Of a stretch of DNA of 64,000 nucleotides, positions 37,261-46,865 are shown one piece after another. The position numbers and the translations under genes are program-made. The stretch's first letter is position 1; every line of letters starts with the position of its first letter. Source of the DNA: Verrucomicrobiota bacterium. Its GTDB lineage: Bacteria > Verrucomicrobiota > Verrucomicrobiia > Opitutales > Opitutaceae. Below the pieces are notes generated by a model that made no database searches, was not told the origin of the DNA, and saw nothing but the letters and a program-made list of their open reading frames with translations. The DNA is taken from the NCBI GenBank assembly GCA_014584295.1, contig JACTNC010000016.1:110955-174954 (forward strand). Direction: 5' to 3'.

Positions 37261-37386
37261 GTGAGTGGCTGTTGGGGATAGAATTCTGTTGTTCGTCTGC
37301 TCGCAGCGAGCGCAGAGGATATCTCGCAACAGGGGTTTAGCGTCAAGCGTTCGCCTTGAACTTTGTTGTCCACTCTCCCTTTCCCT

Positions 37387-38595
37387 ATGGAAACTAATCC
37401 CGCACCCGCGGAATCGCCGACAGCCCAGCGTTTCCCCAACGAAGCAGCGGCACCTGATCGCCCAGCCACCCCTCCCCCGGAAAATCTCGTCAACGTCGCG
37501 GGCATCCTCGACATCGACCATTCCAAGAGCGGAAACGGCCAATTGCTCGACCTTAACCGATTCGGCAAGCGTCGACCGACCGATACCTTCGTGCCCAAGG
37601 AGCTCATCCGGCGCTTCAAATTGAAGCCCGGCCAGATCATCACCGGGACGGCCTATCCCGCCGAGGGAAAATTCCCGAACCCCAAGATCAAGTTCATTGA
37701 GTCCGTCGACGGCATGTCCATCGAGGACCGCCGGGCCAAACTCGACTTCACCAACCTCACGACTGTCTCGCCCAACCAGCACCTTCGGCTGGAGACCAAG
37801 GACGGACGCATGACCACCCGCGTGGTTGACCTGTTCTGCCCGATTGGAAAAGGGACACGCGGGCTGATTGTCGCTCCACCCCGGACCGGAAAAACGACTC
37901 TGCTGCGCGACATGGCGCTGGGCGTGATCGAAAATCACCCCGAATGCCATGTGATGGTGCTCCTGGTCGATGAGCGCCCGGAAGAAGTGACGGACTTCAA
38001 ACGAAGTGTCCCGGCGGAAATCTGGGCCTCCTCCAATGACGAACAGGTCGAAAGCCATGTTCGCATCGCCGATCTCGCCATCGAACGCGCCCGCCGCCTG
38101 GTGGAAAGCGGACGCGATGTCGTGCTCTTCCTCGATTCCCTGACCCGCCTTGCGAGGGCGCACAATACCATGCGCAACTCCGGTCGTACCGGCTCCGGCG
38201 GCCTTGATGTCCGCGCCTTGGAAAAGCCCCGCCAGCTCTTTGCCTCGGCGAGGCGCACCGAAGAGGCCGGCTCCCTCACCATTGTTGCCTCCATCCTGGT
38301 TGAAACGGGCAGCCGCATGGACGACGTCATTTTCCAGGAATTCAAGGGTACCGGCAACAGCGATCTGGTCCTCGACCGCAAATGCGCCGAAATGCGCCTC
38401 TGGCCCGCGGTCAACGTGCAGCAATCCGGCACGCGCAAGGAGGAACTCCTTCTCGATCCCAAAACGCTCGACTCCATCCACTTCTTCCGGCGGGCGCTCG
38501 TGCAGCAGAAGGTCGAGGAAGCGACCGAAACAATGATCACCCGCCTCTCCAAGACCAAGACCAACGACGAATTTCTCAAATTGATCGCACGTTGA
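37387..38595 (+). CDS. rho: Transcription termination factor Rho
   Basis: A hexameric RNA helicase for factor-dependent termination. ATG 37387 gives 402 residues; an in-frame TTG at 37363 is possible. After a ~40-residue Pro-rich tail comes the RNA-binding domain, then the P-loop [15 protein letters not shown]-loop region [27 protein letters not shown] and the C-terminal [14 protein letters not shown] and [12 protein letters not shown] motifs. The primary RNA-binding RNP1-like segment, usually GFGFLR, reads GNGQLLDL here, and the usual STFDE reads SSNDE. The gene is divergent from acs and followed by an unknown 586-residue protein gene after ~110 bases. Confidence 0.95.
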   Translation: METNPAPAESPTAQRFPNEAAAPDRPATPPPENLVNVAGILDIDHSKSGNGQLLDLNRFGKRRPTDTFVPKELIRRFKLKPGQIITGTAYPAEGKFPNPKIKFIESVDGMSIEDRRAKLDFTNLTTVSPNQHLRLETKDGRMTTRVVDLFCPIGKGTRGLIVAPPRTGKTTLLRDMALGVIENHPECHVMVLLVDERPEEVTDFKRSVPAEIWASSNDEQVESHVRIADLAIERARRLVESGRDVVLFLDSLTRLARAHNTMRNSGRTGSGGLDVRALEKPRQLFASARRTEEAGSLTIVASILVETGSRMDDVIFQEFKGTGNSDLVLDRKCAEMRLWPAVNVQQSGTRKEELLLDPKTLDSIHFFRRALVQQKVEEATETMITRLSKTKTNDEFLKLIAR

Positions 38596-38703
38596 TCGCC
38601 CCTGAATTCCCTCTTGCGCCAGTCGCCACCTTCCTGAAAAAATCCCTTTCCGTCCGTGTGCCCGGTGCGCCGGCCGGTCTCGCCAGCCAGCTAAACCATT
38701 CGC

Positions 38704-40464
38704 ATGCATAGTTTTTCCGAGCAGTGTCTCGACATGGCCCGCTCCATCCTGGGCCAGAATCTGGGAGCCATCCAGCCGGATGGCACCCTCCTTCCTGCCC
38801 ACGGGGAGTTTTCCCGCCCCGATGAACCCGGACACGTCGCCCTGGCCTTGGGCGAATACTACCGTGCCACCGGCGAAACGTCCCTCAAGGGCTTCGACCT
38901 GATTGACCTGGCTGCCCGCTGCGTGACTGCCCAGATGTTCACCGAGCCCACCGCCGAGAATGGCTTGGCTTACGCCTCACTCGGACTGCTCTGTTATGGT
39001 CCCTCGAAGGAACGCAATGCGGTCTGGGAGCGCCTGGTTGAGGAAACCCAGCAGCGCATGGACAAACAGCTCCTTCACCGGAGCGACTACGACAACCACT
39101 GGCAGGCCTTCAACGTGGCCAAGGCGGTGGCAAGATTCAGTTTCGGTCTATCCAAGAAGGACGAAACCTCGCGTTTGATCGAGCGCATGGTCGATCGGAT
39201 CAACCAGACGAGCTCCACGGGATTCTTCGACGACGCCACCGAAGGCATCGGCGGCAATTTTAATCTCTACGGCGTGATGACCTTCGTGTTCATCCGCTCC
39301 GCACTTCAACTGCACGCAAACAGCGGCGTGCGCGACCGCAAGCTCCCCACCCTGCGCACCTACGCCGAGAAATACATCCGCATGATGCCGGACCTCGTGC
39401 GCGCCGACGGGCTGGGATGGGCCTTCGGCGGAGCCGCGGGCGCCTACGGCCAGATGCACTGCATCACGCTGATCCTCCAGGGCCTGCGCGACGGATGGAT
39501 TCCGGACGACCAGAAGCCCCGCTATCACGACCTGCTCAGGCGTCTTTTCTTCTTCTTTTACCAGACCTACCTCGACCAGGAAAACGGATTCCTGGACCTG
39601 CGCGATGCCGAGCGCACGGCCTATTCGAATCACACAACGAGAATGGCCAATTTTGATGCCGCGCGATACCTCTGTCAGTGGTCCCGCCTCGCAAAGGCAG
39701 TCCGCCTGCCCGCGGTTCCGCCCAAGATTGACCCTCCGAAAACCGCAGGGCGCTTTGTTATCTTCGACAAGTCAAACCGCAAGGAGCAGGGCGTGTTTCT
39801 CTACCGCGACGCCTCCAGCGGGCTGCATTTCCAGATCCCGATCGTTTCCTGCGGCGGTAAGGCCGTTTCTGACGCGCTGCCGTTCCCCCATTGCCCGGGA
39901 GTCTTCGATTGGCCGAACAACATCTACGCGCCGATCATGCTGCCCGAGCTCACCTTTGGCGAGCACGTCACCATCCCCGCCTTTTACGGGAGAAACTGTG
40001 TAACGGGCCTGGGACTTCGAAATAGCTTCTATTTCCGCTACGAGCAGCCGGATCTCATCGACACCAAGGAGGAGATCCTCAAGGGGCTCGGCAGCGTCAA
40101 GGTCCAGTGGAACTTCTCCGGCAACAAGATCACCTCCGAGTTTGCCTACACCGTCAAACAGCAGGTAACACTCGACAAGTTCCGCTACATGCTCGCCATC
40201 GCGGCGCCCCACTCGCGCTATCACGTCGCCGGCGCCCTCGCGCTCGGGCCTCAGGGAACGCGCTGCGGCGTTAGCAAGAATGATTTCCTGGCAAACTGGC
40301 AGGAAACGGAAGTCGTTTCAGCAGATCCCACCTACCGGACCAACTACGGCAAGATCCATTACCTGCAATACCTCGTCCGCGACCACCCGCTGGTCATGCG
40401 TCCGGGGCAGGTCTATCGCCTCACCGTGGAATTCGAGCCGGACATCACCCACACGGACCAATAG
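38704..40464 (+). CDS. Conserved-looking soluble protein of unknown function
   Basis: A 586-residue protein without signal peptide or transmembrane segments. The first ~350 residues are alpha-helical with repeated aromatic/Gly turns ([82 protein letters not shown]). This suggests an (alpha/alpha)6 toroid like those of polysaccharide lyases or glycoside hydrolases. The rest is beta-rich ([23 protein letters not shown]...). No catalytic residue set can be assigned. Good codon bias and a start 108 bases after rho mark it as a real gene. Confidence 0.7.
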   Translation: MHSFSEQCLDMARSILGQNLGAIQPDGTLLPAHGEFSRPDEPGHVALALGEYYRATGETSLKGFDLIDLAARCVTAQMFTEPTAENGLAYASLGLLCYGPSKERNAVWERLVEETQQRMDKQLLHRSDYDNHWQAFNVAKAVARFSFGLSKKDETSRLIERMVDRINQTSSTGFFDDATEGIGGNFNLYGVMTFVFIRSALQLHANSGVRDRKLPTLRTYAEKYIRMMPDLVRADGLGWAFGGAAGAYGQMHCITLILQGLRDGWIPDDQKPRYHDLLRRLFFFFYQTYLDQENGFLDLRDAERTAYSNHTTRMANFDAARYLCQWSRLAKAVRLPAVPPKIDPPKTAGRFVIFDKSNRKEQGVFLYRDASSGLHFQIPIVSCGGKAVSDALPFPHCPGVFDWPNNIYAPIMLPELTFGEHVTIPAFYGRNCVTGLGLRNSFYFRYEQPDLIDTKEEILKGLGSVKVQWNFSGNKITSEFAYTVKQQVTLDKFRYMLAIAAPHSRYHVAGALALGPQGTRCGVSKNDFLANWQETEVVSADPTYRTNYGKIHYLQYLVRDHPLVMRPGQVYRLTVEFEPDITHTDQ

Positions 40465-40545
40465 TCCGCGCATCGGAGGCAGTCGCAGGCGTTTCCCGTC
40501 GCCATTGCCAGCCCGCCCAGGGTTTGTCCCATCCTTCCTGAATTC

Positions 40546-41310
40546 ATGCTAAGTCGTCGTGTCATTCCCTGCCTGGATGTCACTGCAGGCCGCGTCGTAA
40601 AGGGCGTCAAATTCCAGCAGTTGCGCGATGCGGGCGATCCCGTCCAGGCGGCCAGGGCCTACGACGCCCAGGGTGCCGACGAGCTGGTCTTCCTCGACAT
40701 CACCGCATCAAGCGATGAGCGCCACATCATGCATGACGTGGTTGCAGCGACCGCCGAGCAGTGCTTCATGCCCCTCACCGTAGGAGGCGGCCTTCGCACG
40801 GTGACCGACATCGAAGCCATGCTGCGCGCGGGGGCGGACAAGGTTTCGCTCAACACCGCGGCCATCCGCAATCCTGACCTGGTGAAGGAATCGGCGAACC
40901 GCTTTGGTTCGCAATGCATCGTTGTCGCCATCGACGCGAAACGCGAACCGGACGGCAAATCCTGGCGCGTCTACACTCACGGGGGCAGAAACCCCACCGA
41001 TCTCGACGCAACTCAATGGGCACGGCGGGTTGTCGAGCTGGGAGCGGGTGAGATTCTGCTGACCAGCATGGACGCCGATGGCACGAAGGCAGGTTATGAC
41101 TGCGCGTTGACACGTTCGGTGAGCGATGCGGTGTCCGTTCCCGTCATCGCAAGCGGTGGCGCGGGTGAACTGCCCCATTTCGCGGAAGCGCTGACGACAG
41201 GTGGCGCGAGTGCGGTCCTGGCCGCCAGCCTCTTTCATTTCGGCACCCTCACGATTCCCCAAGTCAAGGGCTTTCTGCATTCCGCGGGCATTCCAGTCCG
41301 TATTCCTTGA
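40546..41310 (+). CDS. hisF: Imidazole glycerol phosphate synthase subunit HisF
   Basis: Cyclase subunit of histidine biosynthesis: joins ammonia from HisH to PRFAR, giving IGP and AICAR. The 254-residue (beta/alpha)8 barrel is of usual length. The catalytic Asp near the start (PCLDV) and the second catalytic Asp (VVAIDAKR) are present, as are the phosphate-binding GGGLRT and VIASGGAG motifs. It stands apart from other his genes in this window; it is likely co-oriented with xseB and dxs, but with an 83-base gap. Confidence 0.96.
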   Translation: MLSRRVIPCLDVTAGRVVKGVKFQQLRDAGDPVQAARAYDAQGADELVFLDITASSDERHIMHDVVAATAEQCFMPLTVGGGLRTVTDIEAMLRAGADKVSLNTAAIRNPDLVKESANRFGSQCIVVAIDAKREPDGKSWRVYTHGGRNPTDLDATQWARRVVELGAGEILLTSMDADGTKAGYDCALTRSVSDAVSVPVIASGGAGELPHFAEALTTGGASAVLAASLFHFGTLTIPQVKGFLHSAGIPVRIP

Positions 41311-41393
41311 GCCATTTTCGCAACCCGGAAGCATCCGCATGGCATTCAAACCGGGATTGAAAGCATGCCGCCAAGTTTTAGTATTTCATCATT

Positions 41394-41657
41394 GTGGAAT
41401 CGCCTCCCGAACCGCCTATCAGCTTTGAAACAGCGCTCTCACGCCTCGAGTCAATCGTGGAGTCGATGGAAAGCGGTGATGTTGCGCTCGCGGATCTACT
41501 CTCCCGTTTTGAGGAGGGAAGCAACCTGCTGAAGACGTGTGAGGATCACCTGAAAGACGCTGAACTGAAGATTGAACTGCTCAAAAAGCGAAGGGATGGA
41601 GTGGCGGCAATGGTACCCTTTGATGACGAACGCGCGGACACCGGCAATGACTCGTGA
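41394..41657 (+). CDS. xseB: Exodeoxyribonuclease VII small subunit
   Basis: An 87-residue helical protein starting at GTG 41394. The family signature is present: ISFETALSRLESIVESMESGDVALADLLSRFEEGSNLLKTCEDHLKDAELKIELL. It binds the large subunit XseA to give single-strand DNA exonuclease VII. No xseA is in the window. It lies directly before dxs, a common arrangement in bacteria. Confidence 0.9.
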   Translation: MESPPEPPISFETALSRLESIVESMESGDVALADLLSRFEEGSNLLKTCEDHLKDAELKIELLKKRRDGVAAMVPFDDERADTGNDS

Positions 41658-41684
41658 TTGCTCACGCCTCGAATACACCCGCCG

Positions 41685-43637
41685 ATGAATCCATCGTCTG
41701 CCGATAGTCCGACATTTTCCTCTCCACCGCTCCTCCCCGGAATCCGCAGTCCCTCGGACCTCAAGGGGCTCGCGGCAGCCCAACTCCCCCAGTTGGCAGC
41801 CGAAATCCGCGAAGAGATCATCTCCGTCACCGCGCAGAACGGCGGACATGTCGGACCCAATCTGGGGGTGGTCGAACTGACCCTCGCGCTTCACCGGGTC
41901 TTTGACTCCCCCACCGATCCCTTCGTTTTCGACGTGGCCCACCAGGGCTACATTCACAAGCTGCTGACCGGCCGCGGCGGCGAGTTCTTTCGCAAGCTGC
42001 GTCAAACAGGCGGAGCGAGCGGTTTCCTCACCCGCAACGAGAGCCCCCATGATGCCTTTGGAGCGGGTCACGCCGGTACCGCGCTCAGCGCAGCCTTGGG
42101 CATGGCGACGGCCCGCGATCTGAGGGGGACGGGAGAGCATGTCATCGCGGTCTGCGGCGACGCCGCATTTACCTGCGGCGTCACGCTCGAGGCCCTCAAC
42201 AACATCGTCTCCTCCACCCGCCGCCTGATCGTCATTCTCAACGACAACGAATGGTCGATCGCAAAGAATGTCGGCGCGATCTCCAAGTACCTCAACCGCC
42301 TCTCGACCAATCCCACCTACAACCGGATACACCACGACCTGGAAAAATTCTTCACCTCGCTGCCCAAGGGCGCGGAGATGAACCGCCTCTACATGAAGTG
42401 GAAGCGCGAAACGAAGGATTTTTTTGTCGAGTCGTCGCTCTTCGAAAAATTCGGGCTCCGATACCTTGGCCCCATCGACGGACACAACCTCGAGGAATTG
42501 ATCAAGAATCTGGAGTTTGCGAAACAGGCCGAGGGTCCGGTGATTGTCCACGTCCTGACGAAAAAGGGTCAGGGATTGAACGCAGCCATCGCCCACCCGG
42601 AACGTTTCCATGGCCTGGGGGCATTTGATCGCCTCACGGGCGAAAGCAAGAAAGCTGCACCGGGCACCCCCCATAACTATCAGGACGTCTTCGGCCAGGC
42701 GCTCGTCGCGATGGCCAGAAACGACAAGCGGATAGTCGGGATCACGGGGGCAATGCCCAGCGGCACCGGACTCGCCTTCCTCGCCAAGGAATGCCCGAGA
42801 CAATTCTTTGATGTCGGCATTGCGGAGGAACACGCCGTGACTTTTGCCGCGGGCCTCGCCACCCGCGGCATACGACCCGTCGTTGCAATCTACTCGACTT
42901 TTCTTCAGCGCGGCTACGATCAGATCATCCACGATGTCGCGCTTCAGAACCTGCCCGTGGTGTTCTGCATGGATCGCGCGGGACTCTCTCCCAACGACGG
43001 CCCCACGCATCACGGTCTCTTCGACCTGGCCTACCTCCGCTGCATCCCGAACGTCACCGTCATGCAGCCGAAGGACGAGGACGAACTCGTCGACATGCTG
43101 CACACAAGTCTTTCCCTCGAGGGTCCCGCGTTCATCCGGTACCCGCGTGGCGCGGGCCGTGGAGTCAGGATCAAGGATCGGCCGGCGGCCCTCCCAATCG
43201 GTCACGCCGAACTGCTTCGCGAGGGCTCCAATGTCATGATCTGGGCGCTCGGCAACCAGGTCCAGGAAGCGATGGAACTCGCAGACCGCCTGACCCGCGA
43301 AGAAGGGCTCAGCGTGGGCGTGGTCAACGCCCGTTTCGCCAAGCCACTCGACCGGACGCTCCTCCTGAGCCACGCCGCATGCATTCCGTTGCTGGTGACC
43401 ATGGAGGACCATGTCCTTTCCGGGGGGTTTGGCAGCGCGGTCCTTGAGGTGCTTCAGGAAGCCGAATGTACGACTGCGGTCGAACGCATCGGTTGGCCCG
43501 ATCGATTCATCGAGCATGGCAGCAATGTCGCCGTGCTCCGCGAGGCCAATGGACTGTCCCCCGAAGCCATTTTCGAACGCGTCCGCGCTCGATGGAGGAA
43601 TCGGAACTCCGCCTCGGTGGAAACCTCTGCCTTCTAA
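41685..43637 (+). CDS. dxs: 1-deoxy-D-xylulose-5-phosphate synthase
   Basis: First step of the MEP isoprenoid pathway: pyruvate plus glyceraldehyde-3-phosphate to DXP, with thiamine diphosphate. ATG 41685 gives 650 residues; a TTG at 41658 abuts xseB and is less likely. GGHVGPNLG (H55), FDVAHQGYIHKLLTG, the TPP motif and, in the second half, the FVxxE-like VGIAEEHAVTFAAGLA catalytic Glu region are present. The TPP motif reads GDA at 158-160 instead of GDG, with the distal Asn preserved (ILNDNEW). It supplies undecaprenyl carriers among other isoprenoids. Confidence 0.95.
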   Translation: MNPSSADSPTFSSPPLLPGIRSPSDLKGLAAAQLPQLAAEIREEIISVTAQNGGHVGPNLGVVELTLALHRVFDSPTDPFVFDVAHQGYIHKLLTGRGGEFFRKLRQTGGASGFLTRNESPHDAFGAGHAGTALSAALGMATARDLRGTGEHVIAVCGDAAFTCGVTLEALNNIVSSTRRLIVILNDNEWSIAKNVGAISKYLNRLSTNPTYNRIHHDLEKFFTSLPKGAEMNRLYMKWKRETKDFFVESSLFEKFGLRYLGPIDGHNLEELIKNLEFAKQAEGPVIVHVLTKKGQGLNAAIAHPERFHGLGAFDRLTGESKKAAPGTPHNYQDVFGQALVAMARNDKRIVGITGAMPSGTGLAFLAKECPRQFFDVGIAEEHAVTFAAGLATRGIRPVVAIYSTFLQRGYDQIIHDVALQNLPVVFCMDRAGLSPNDGPTHHGLFDLAYLRCIPNVTVMQPKDEDELVDMLHTSLSLEGPAFIRYPRGAGRGVRIKDRPAALPIGHAELLREGSNVMIWALGNQVQEAMELADRLTREEGLSVGVVNARFAKPLDRTLLLSHAACIPLLVTMEDHVLSGGFGSAVLEVLQEAECTTAVERIGWPDRFIEHGSNVAVLREANGLSPEAIFERVRARWRNRNSASVETSAF

Positions 43638-43789
43638 GGAGCGTTCCCACTCCCGACTCCGCCCCTCGATTCGAGCCCGGTGCCTGATGGCGGCATCCGA
43701 CATGCAACGCCGCGAGAGTCGGCAATCAGGTGACGCGGTCGCGTTCAGCGCAACCTATGCTATGAATCGGACGATATCCAATCGTCGAC

Positions 43790-45256
43790 TCAGCGTTTCA
43801 GCGGATCACGTTCCTGTGCCATGCGGAGCAGAAGCGGATCGTTGATTTCGCGCTGCCACGCATAGAGTCGCTCCTGCAGGCCGGCCTTGATCCCCTCGAT
43901 GTCCTGGCCTTCCGCACGCTTTCCGGCCCGTTGCGGTCGGTAGAGATTGTACTGCTCACCCGGATCATTCTTTAGGTCGTACAATTCATCGAGCTCAAGC
44001 GAGAGATAGTGCCTCACCATCTTCCATTCCGACGTGCGGATCATGCGCATGTGCGCAATGCCGCCGCTGATGAGATCGTACTGCCCAAACATCACATCGC
44101 GCCAGGGGATCCTCTTACCCATCAGCCGCGGCGAAAAATCCGCTCCGTGCTGGCGGGAGTCCGCGGGCACGGGCACACCCATGAGCCCCAGGATGGTTGC
44201 AAAGGTATCGACACTTGAGAAAGGCTCCGTGGCTTCTGATCCTGCCGGTATCCGGCCCGGCCAGCGTACGATGAACGGTATACGAATCGCCTCCTCAAAC
44301 ATGTTCGGACGCTTGGTGTTATGCGGAATACCGGGAAACATCCACCAGGCGTTGCCTTTTGAGTGTAACCCATGCTGGCCGATCATGTAGCCGTGGTCGC
44401 TCGTGAAGACCACGATCGTATTCTCCAGCAGATTCAACTCCTTCAGCCGCGCCATCAGCCGCCCGACATTGCGATCCACCGCATGCACGGAGATCAGGTA
44501 CTCGCGCGTATACCTGTTCACCTCCTCCTGATCTAGCCCAGGATACTCCGCCCCCTTGATCTCGCGTCCCTCGTAAGCCTTCTGATCGACTTCGGGCATG
44601 GGCGTGTACTTGAGATGCGGCTCCCTGAAATGAAGCAACAGCGCGAAGGGATGATCACGGTTCTTCTCAACGAAGCCGATCGCATGATCGGTGAGGATGT
44701 CTGAAATCGGTCCCTTGAATGTCCGCACCTCTCCATTTTCCTCGAGCGGCGGATTCATCGGCAGGTTGACGGCCCCCATGTATCCAAAGAACCAGTCGAA
44801 ACCTTGACGCGTCGGATGAAACTGCGGCTGAGTGCCGAGATGCCACTTGCCCGAAAGCCCCGTCGTGTAGCCCTGCTGCTGCAGCACCTCGGGCCAGGTG
44901 AGAACCTGCGGTGGCAGCCCAAAGCCGGCGGCCACCTCCGATCCGGCCAGAAAATCGGTGATGCCGACCTCGGTCCCATAGAGCCCGGTAAGAAATGTCG
45001 CGCGACTTGCCGAGCATACGGGAGACGGCACGAAAGCATTGCGCAGGAGCACGCCCTCCCGGGCCAGCCGGTCGATGTTCGGAGTGACCGCCTGTGGGTG
45101 GCCATAGGCCCCCACCGACCACGTCGCCTGATCATCCGTCATGACAAAGACCAGATTGGGTTTGGCTCTGCCTGACGAAGCGGAATGAAGCTCGCCGGCG
45201 GCAAACGATGCCAGGACCAGGAGCAGGAGGGGAACGCGGGGAATTTGGATCAGCAT
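43790..45256 (-). CDS. Secreted type I sulfatase
   Basis: A 488-residue sulfatase with a signal peptide (LLLLVLASFAAG, ~8-21). All catalytic elements are intact: D41-D42 of the metal site (VMTDDQ), the formylglycine motif C81-S-A-S-R85 (CxAxR variant), LSGKWHLG, FTSDHGYMIGQHG and the C-terminal GQYD. It would hydrolyse sulfate esters on an extracellular or periplasmic glycan after FGly modification. It is the last gene of the five-gene minus-strand cluster, 280 bases after the oxidoreductase gene. Confidence 0.93.
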   Translation of the reverse strand: MLIQIPRVPLLLLVLASFAAGELHSASSGRAKPNLVFVMTDDQATWSVGAYGHPQAVTPNIDRLAREGVLLRNAFVPSPVCSASRATFLTGLYGTEVGITDFLAGSEVAAGFGLPPQVLTWPEVLQQQGYTTGLSGKWHLGTQPQFHPTRQGFDWFFGYMGAVNLPMNPPLEENGEVRTFKGPISDILTDHAIGFVEKNRDHPFALLLHFREPHLKYTPMPEVDQKAYEGREIKGAEYPGLDQEEVNRYTREYLISVHAVDRNVGRLMARLKELNLLENTIVVFTSDHGYMIGQHGLHSKGNAWWMFPGIPHNTKRPNMFEEAIRIPFIVRWPGRIPAGSEATEPFSSVDTFATILGLMGVPVPADSRQHGADFSPRLMGKRIPWRDVMFGQYDLISGGIAHMRMIRTSEWKMVRHYLSLELDELYDLKNDPGEQYNLYRPQRAGKRAEGQDIEGIKAGLQERLYAWQREINDPLLLRMAQERDPLKR

Positions 45257-45536
45257 GCGGCTAGGATGAACCCATGGCTGAATGCCATCGGATCATCCGC
45301 GCCATCCTAGCACGCCATGCTGGCACCGGTCTGCGGCACGAACGGAAATTTGCTTCATCCGCACGGAATGCGCATTCGCCAATGGGAGCGCCCGCAGTGA
45401 GACCGGGAGCCACCCGACCTCACTCGCTCGAAAACAACCTCGTGCAGGAGCCTTCCTACGCAAGCAGGCAAACGAAAAGCTCCGTCTTCCGTTGCGGAAG
45501 TACGCATCAATGCGCCGCCGTCATCGCACCGCGAAA

Positions 45537-46838
45537 TCAGGTCTTGCGAACATTGATCGCGGCACCGTCCCCGGGCAGCGGAACCACGTCGCTCGGCATC
45601 TCCACATCGGAGCTCCCTTCGTAGGCTTCGGGCGCCGGAGCGAGGGACAGATTGTAATAGGGAGAAGTGGGTTCATCCATGAGTTCACGCCAGCGAACCA
45701 TCTTTCCGGTATAGGCGGAGATGCGTCCCAGGATTGCGGTCATCGTCGCTTCTGCGACCTCCCGCGCCCGGTTTTCTGGGCGCCCATGGATGACTCCGTT
45801 GATCAGATTGACGTGCTCCTGTACGAGCGCGTTCTCACTCAGGACCTCAATCTTGGGCACTGTCACATCGCGTCCGGTGAGTTTGCCGCCGCCAAATACC
45901 TGACCCTCGGTTCCTCGGAAAAATTCACCGACCCGGTTGTAGCATCCGGATATCTGCCGGCACTGGCTATGGATGTGAACACCATCCCCATAATCGTAGT
46001 CGACGCTAAAGAAGTCGTACTGGTTGCCGGTTTCCCTGCGCAGGCGGGCTCCATACCCCACCGCGGCAATCGGCACCCGGCCGATAAACCAGTTGGCGAC
46101 GTCAAGATTGTGGACGTGCTGCTCGCAGATGTGATCGCCGGAGAGTTCGACATAATTGAGCCAGTTCTCGGCGAGGTATTCGCGGTTCAACAAACCCGGT
46201 TTCCGCTGCACGATCCAAGGAACTTTTCCATCCCAGGAAACCGTCCCTCCGAGAATCGTGCCAATGGCACCGGCATCGATCTGCGCCTTGTTGGTCAGGT
46301 ACGCGATGTCGTGACGACGCTGGGTACCCGCCACCAGGCAAAGTCCCTTCGCCCGCGCGGCCTCCCCCACTTCGATCACCTTGCGGACACCCACGGGATC
46401 AACCGCCACCGGCTTCTCGAAAAAGACATGCTTCCCCGCCGCAACAGCGGCCGCGAGATGCAGGGGCCGGAATACCGGCGGTGTCGCAAGCAGCACATAC
46501 TCGGCGTTCGACTCCATCACCTTCTTGTAGGCATCAAAGCCGGAAATCACGCGGCTGCCCGGCAGCTTGTAACTGTCTGCAACCTTCCTCGCCTTGTGCT
46601 CAAAACAATCGGCGACCGCAACGATGTCGACCTCGCGCCCCAGCAGCTTCGCGGCATCGGAGAAATTCTTCAATGCGCCCCCTGCACCATTTCCCGAGCC
46701 GCGCCCTCCGCAGCCGACGAGGGCCACCTTCAAGGGAGGCCCTTTGGGCGCAGCCGTGCTCAGGTTGAAGAGAGAGGCGCCCGCGGCAAACACGGCACCC
46801 TGTTTGAGGAATTCACGACGCGATGAGGGGTTATTCAT
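45537..46838 (-). CDS. Tat-exported Gfo/Idh/MocA-family oxidoreductase
   Basis: A 433-residue NAD(P)-dependent sugar oxidoreductase. The N-terminus SRREFLKQGAVFAAGASL is a twin-arginine signal with the SRRxFLK motif. The dinucleotide-binding GCGGRGSGNGAG and the catalytic EKPVAVD segment (Lys of the EKP triad) follow. The C-terminal DHICEQHVHNLDVANW has the His/Asp pattern of the family. Exported members in this phylum are linked to oxidation of glycosides at C3. It is sandwiched between the two sulfatase genes, 27 bases from one and 280 from the other. Confidence 0.9.
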   Translation of the reverse strand: MNNPSSRREFLKQGAVFAAGASLFNLSTAAPKGPPLKVALVGCGGRGSGNGAGGALKNFSDAAKLLGREVDIVAVADCFEHKARKVADSYKLPGSRVISGFDAYKKVMESNAEYVLLATPPVFRPLHLAAAVAAGKHVFFEKPVAVDPVGVRKVIEVGEAARAKGLCLVAGTQRRHDIAYLTNKAQIDAGAIGTILGGTVSWDGKVPWIVQRKPGLLNREYLAENWLNYVELSGDHICEQHVHNLDVANWFIGRVPIAAVGYGARLRRETGNQYDFFSVDYDYGDGVHIHSQCRQISGCYNRVGEFFRGTEGQVFGGGKLTGRDVTVPKIEVLSENALVQEHVNLINGVIHGRPENRAREVAEATMTAILGRISAYTGKMVRWRELMDEPTSPYYNLSLAPAPEAYEGSSDVEMPSDVVPLPGDGAAINVRKT

Positions 46839-46865
46839 AGGATTTCCAGAGGTTTGAAAGTGGGT

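Noticed and set aside
37261..38835. Upstream continuation of the acs frame, antisense across rho
   Set aside because: Acs starts at 37260 with the normal length; the rest has no Acs similarity and overlaps rho.
41496..43703. A 735-codon open frame on the minus strand across dxs
   Set aside because: It is antisense to a clearly recognised dxs gene, has no recognisable domain, and long antisense frames are expected in GC-rich coding DNA.
45282..46826. A 514-codon plus-strand frame across the Gfo/Idh/MocA gene
   Set aside because: Antisense shadow of a gene with a Tat signal and complete oxidoreductase motifs.
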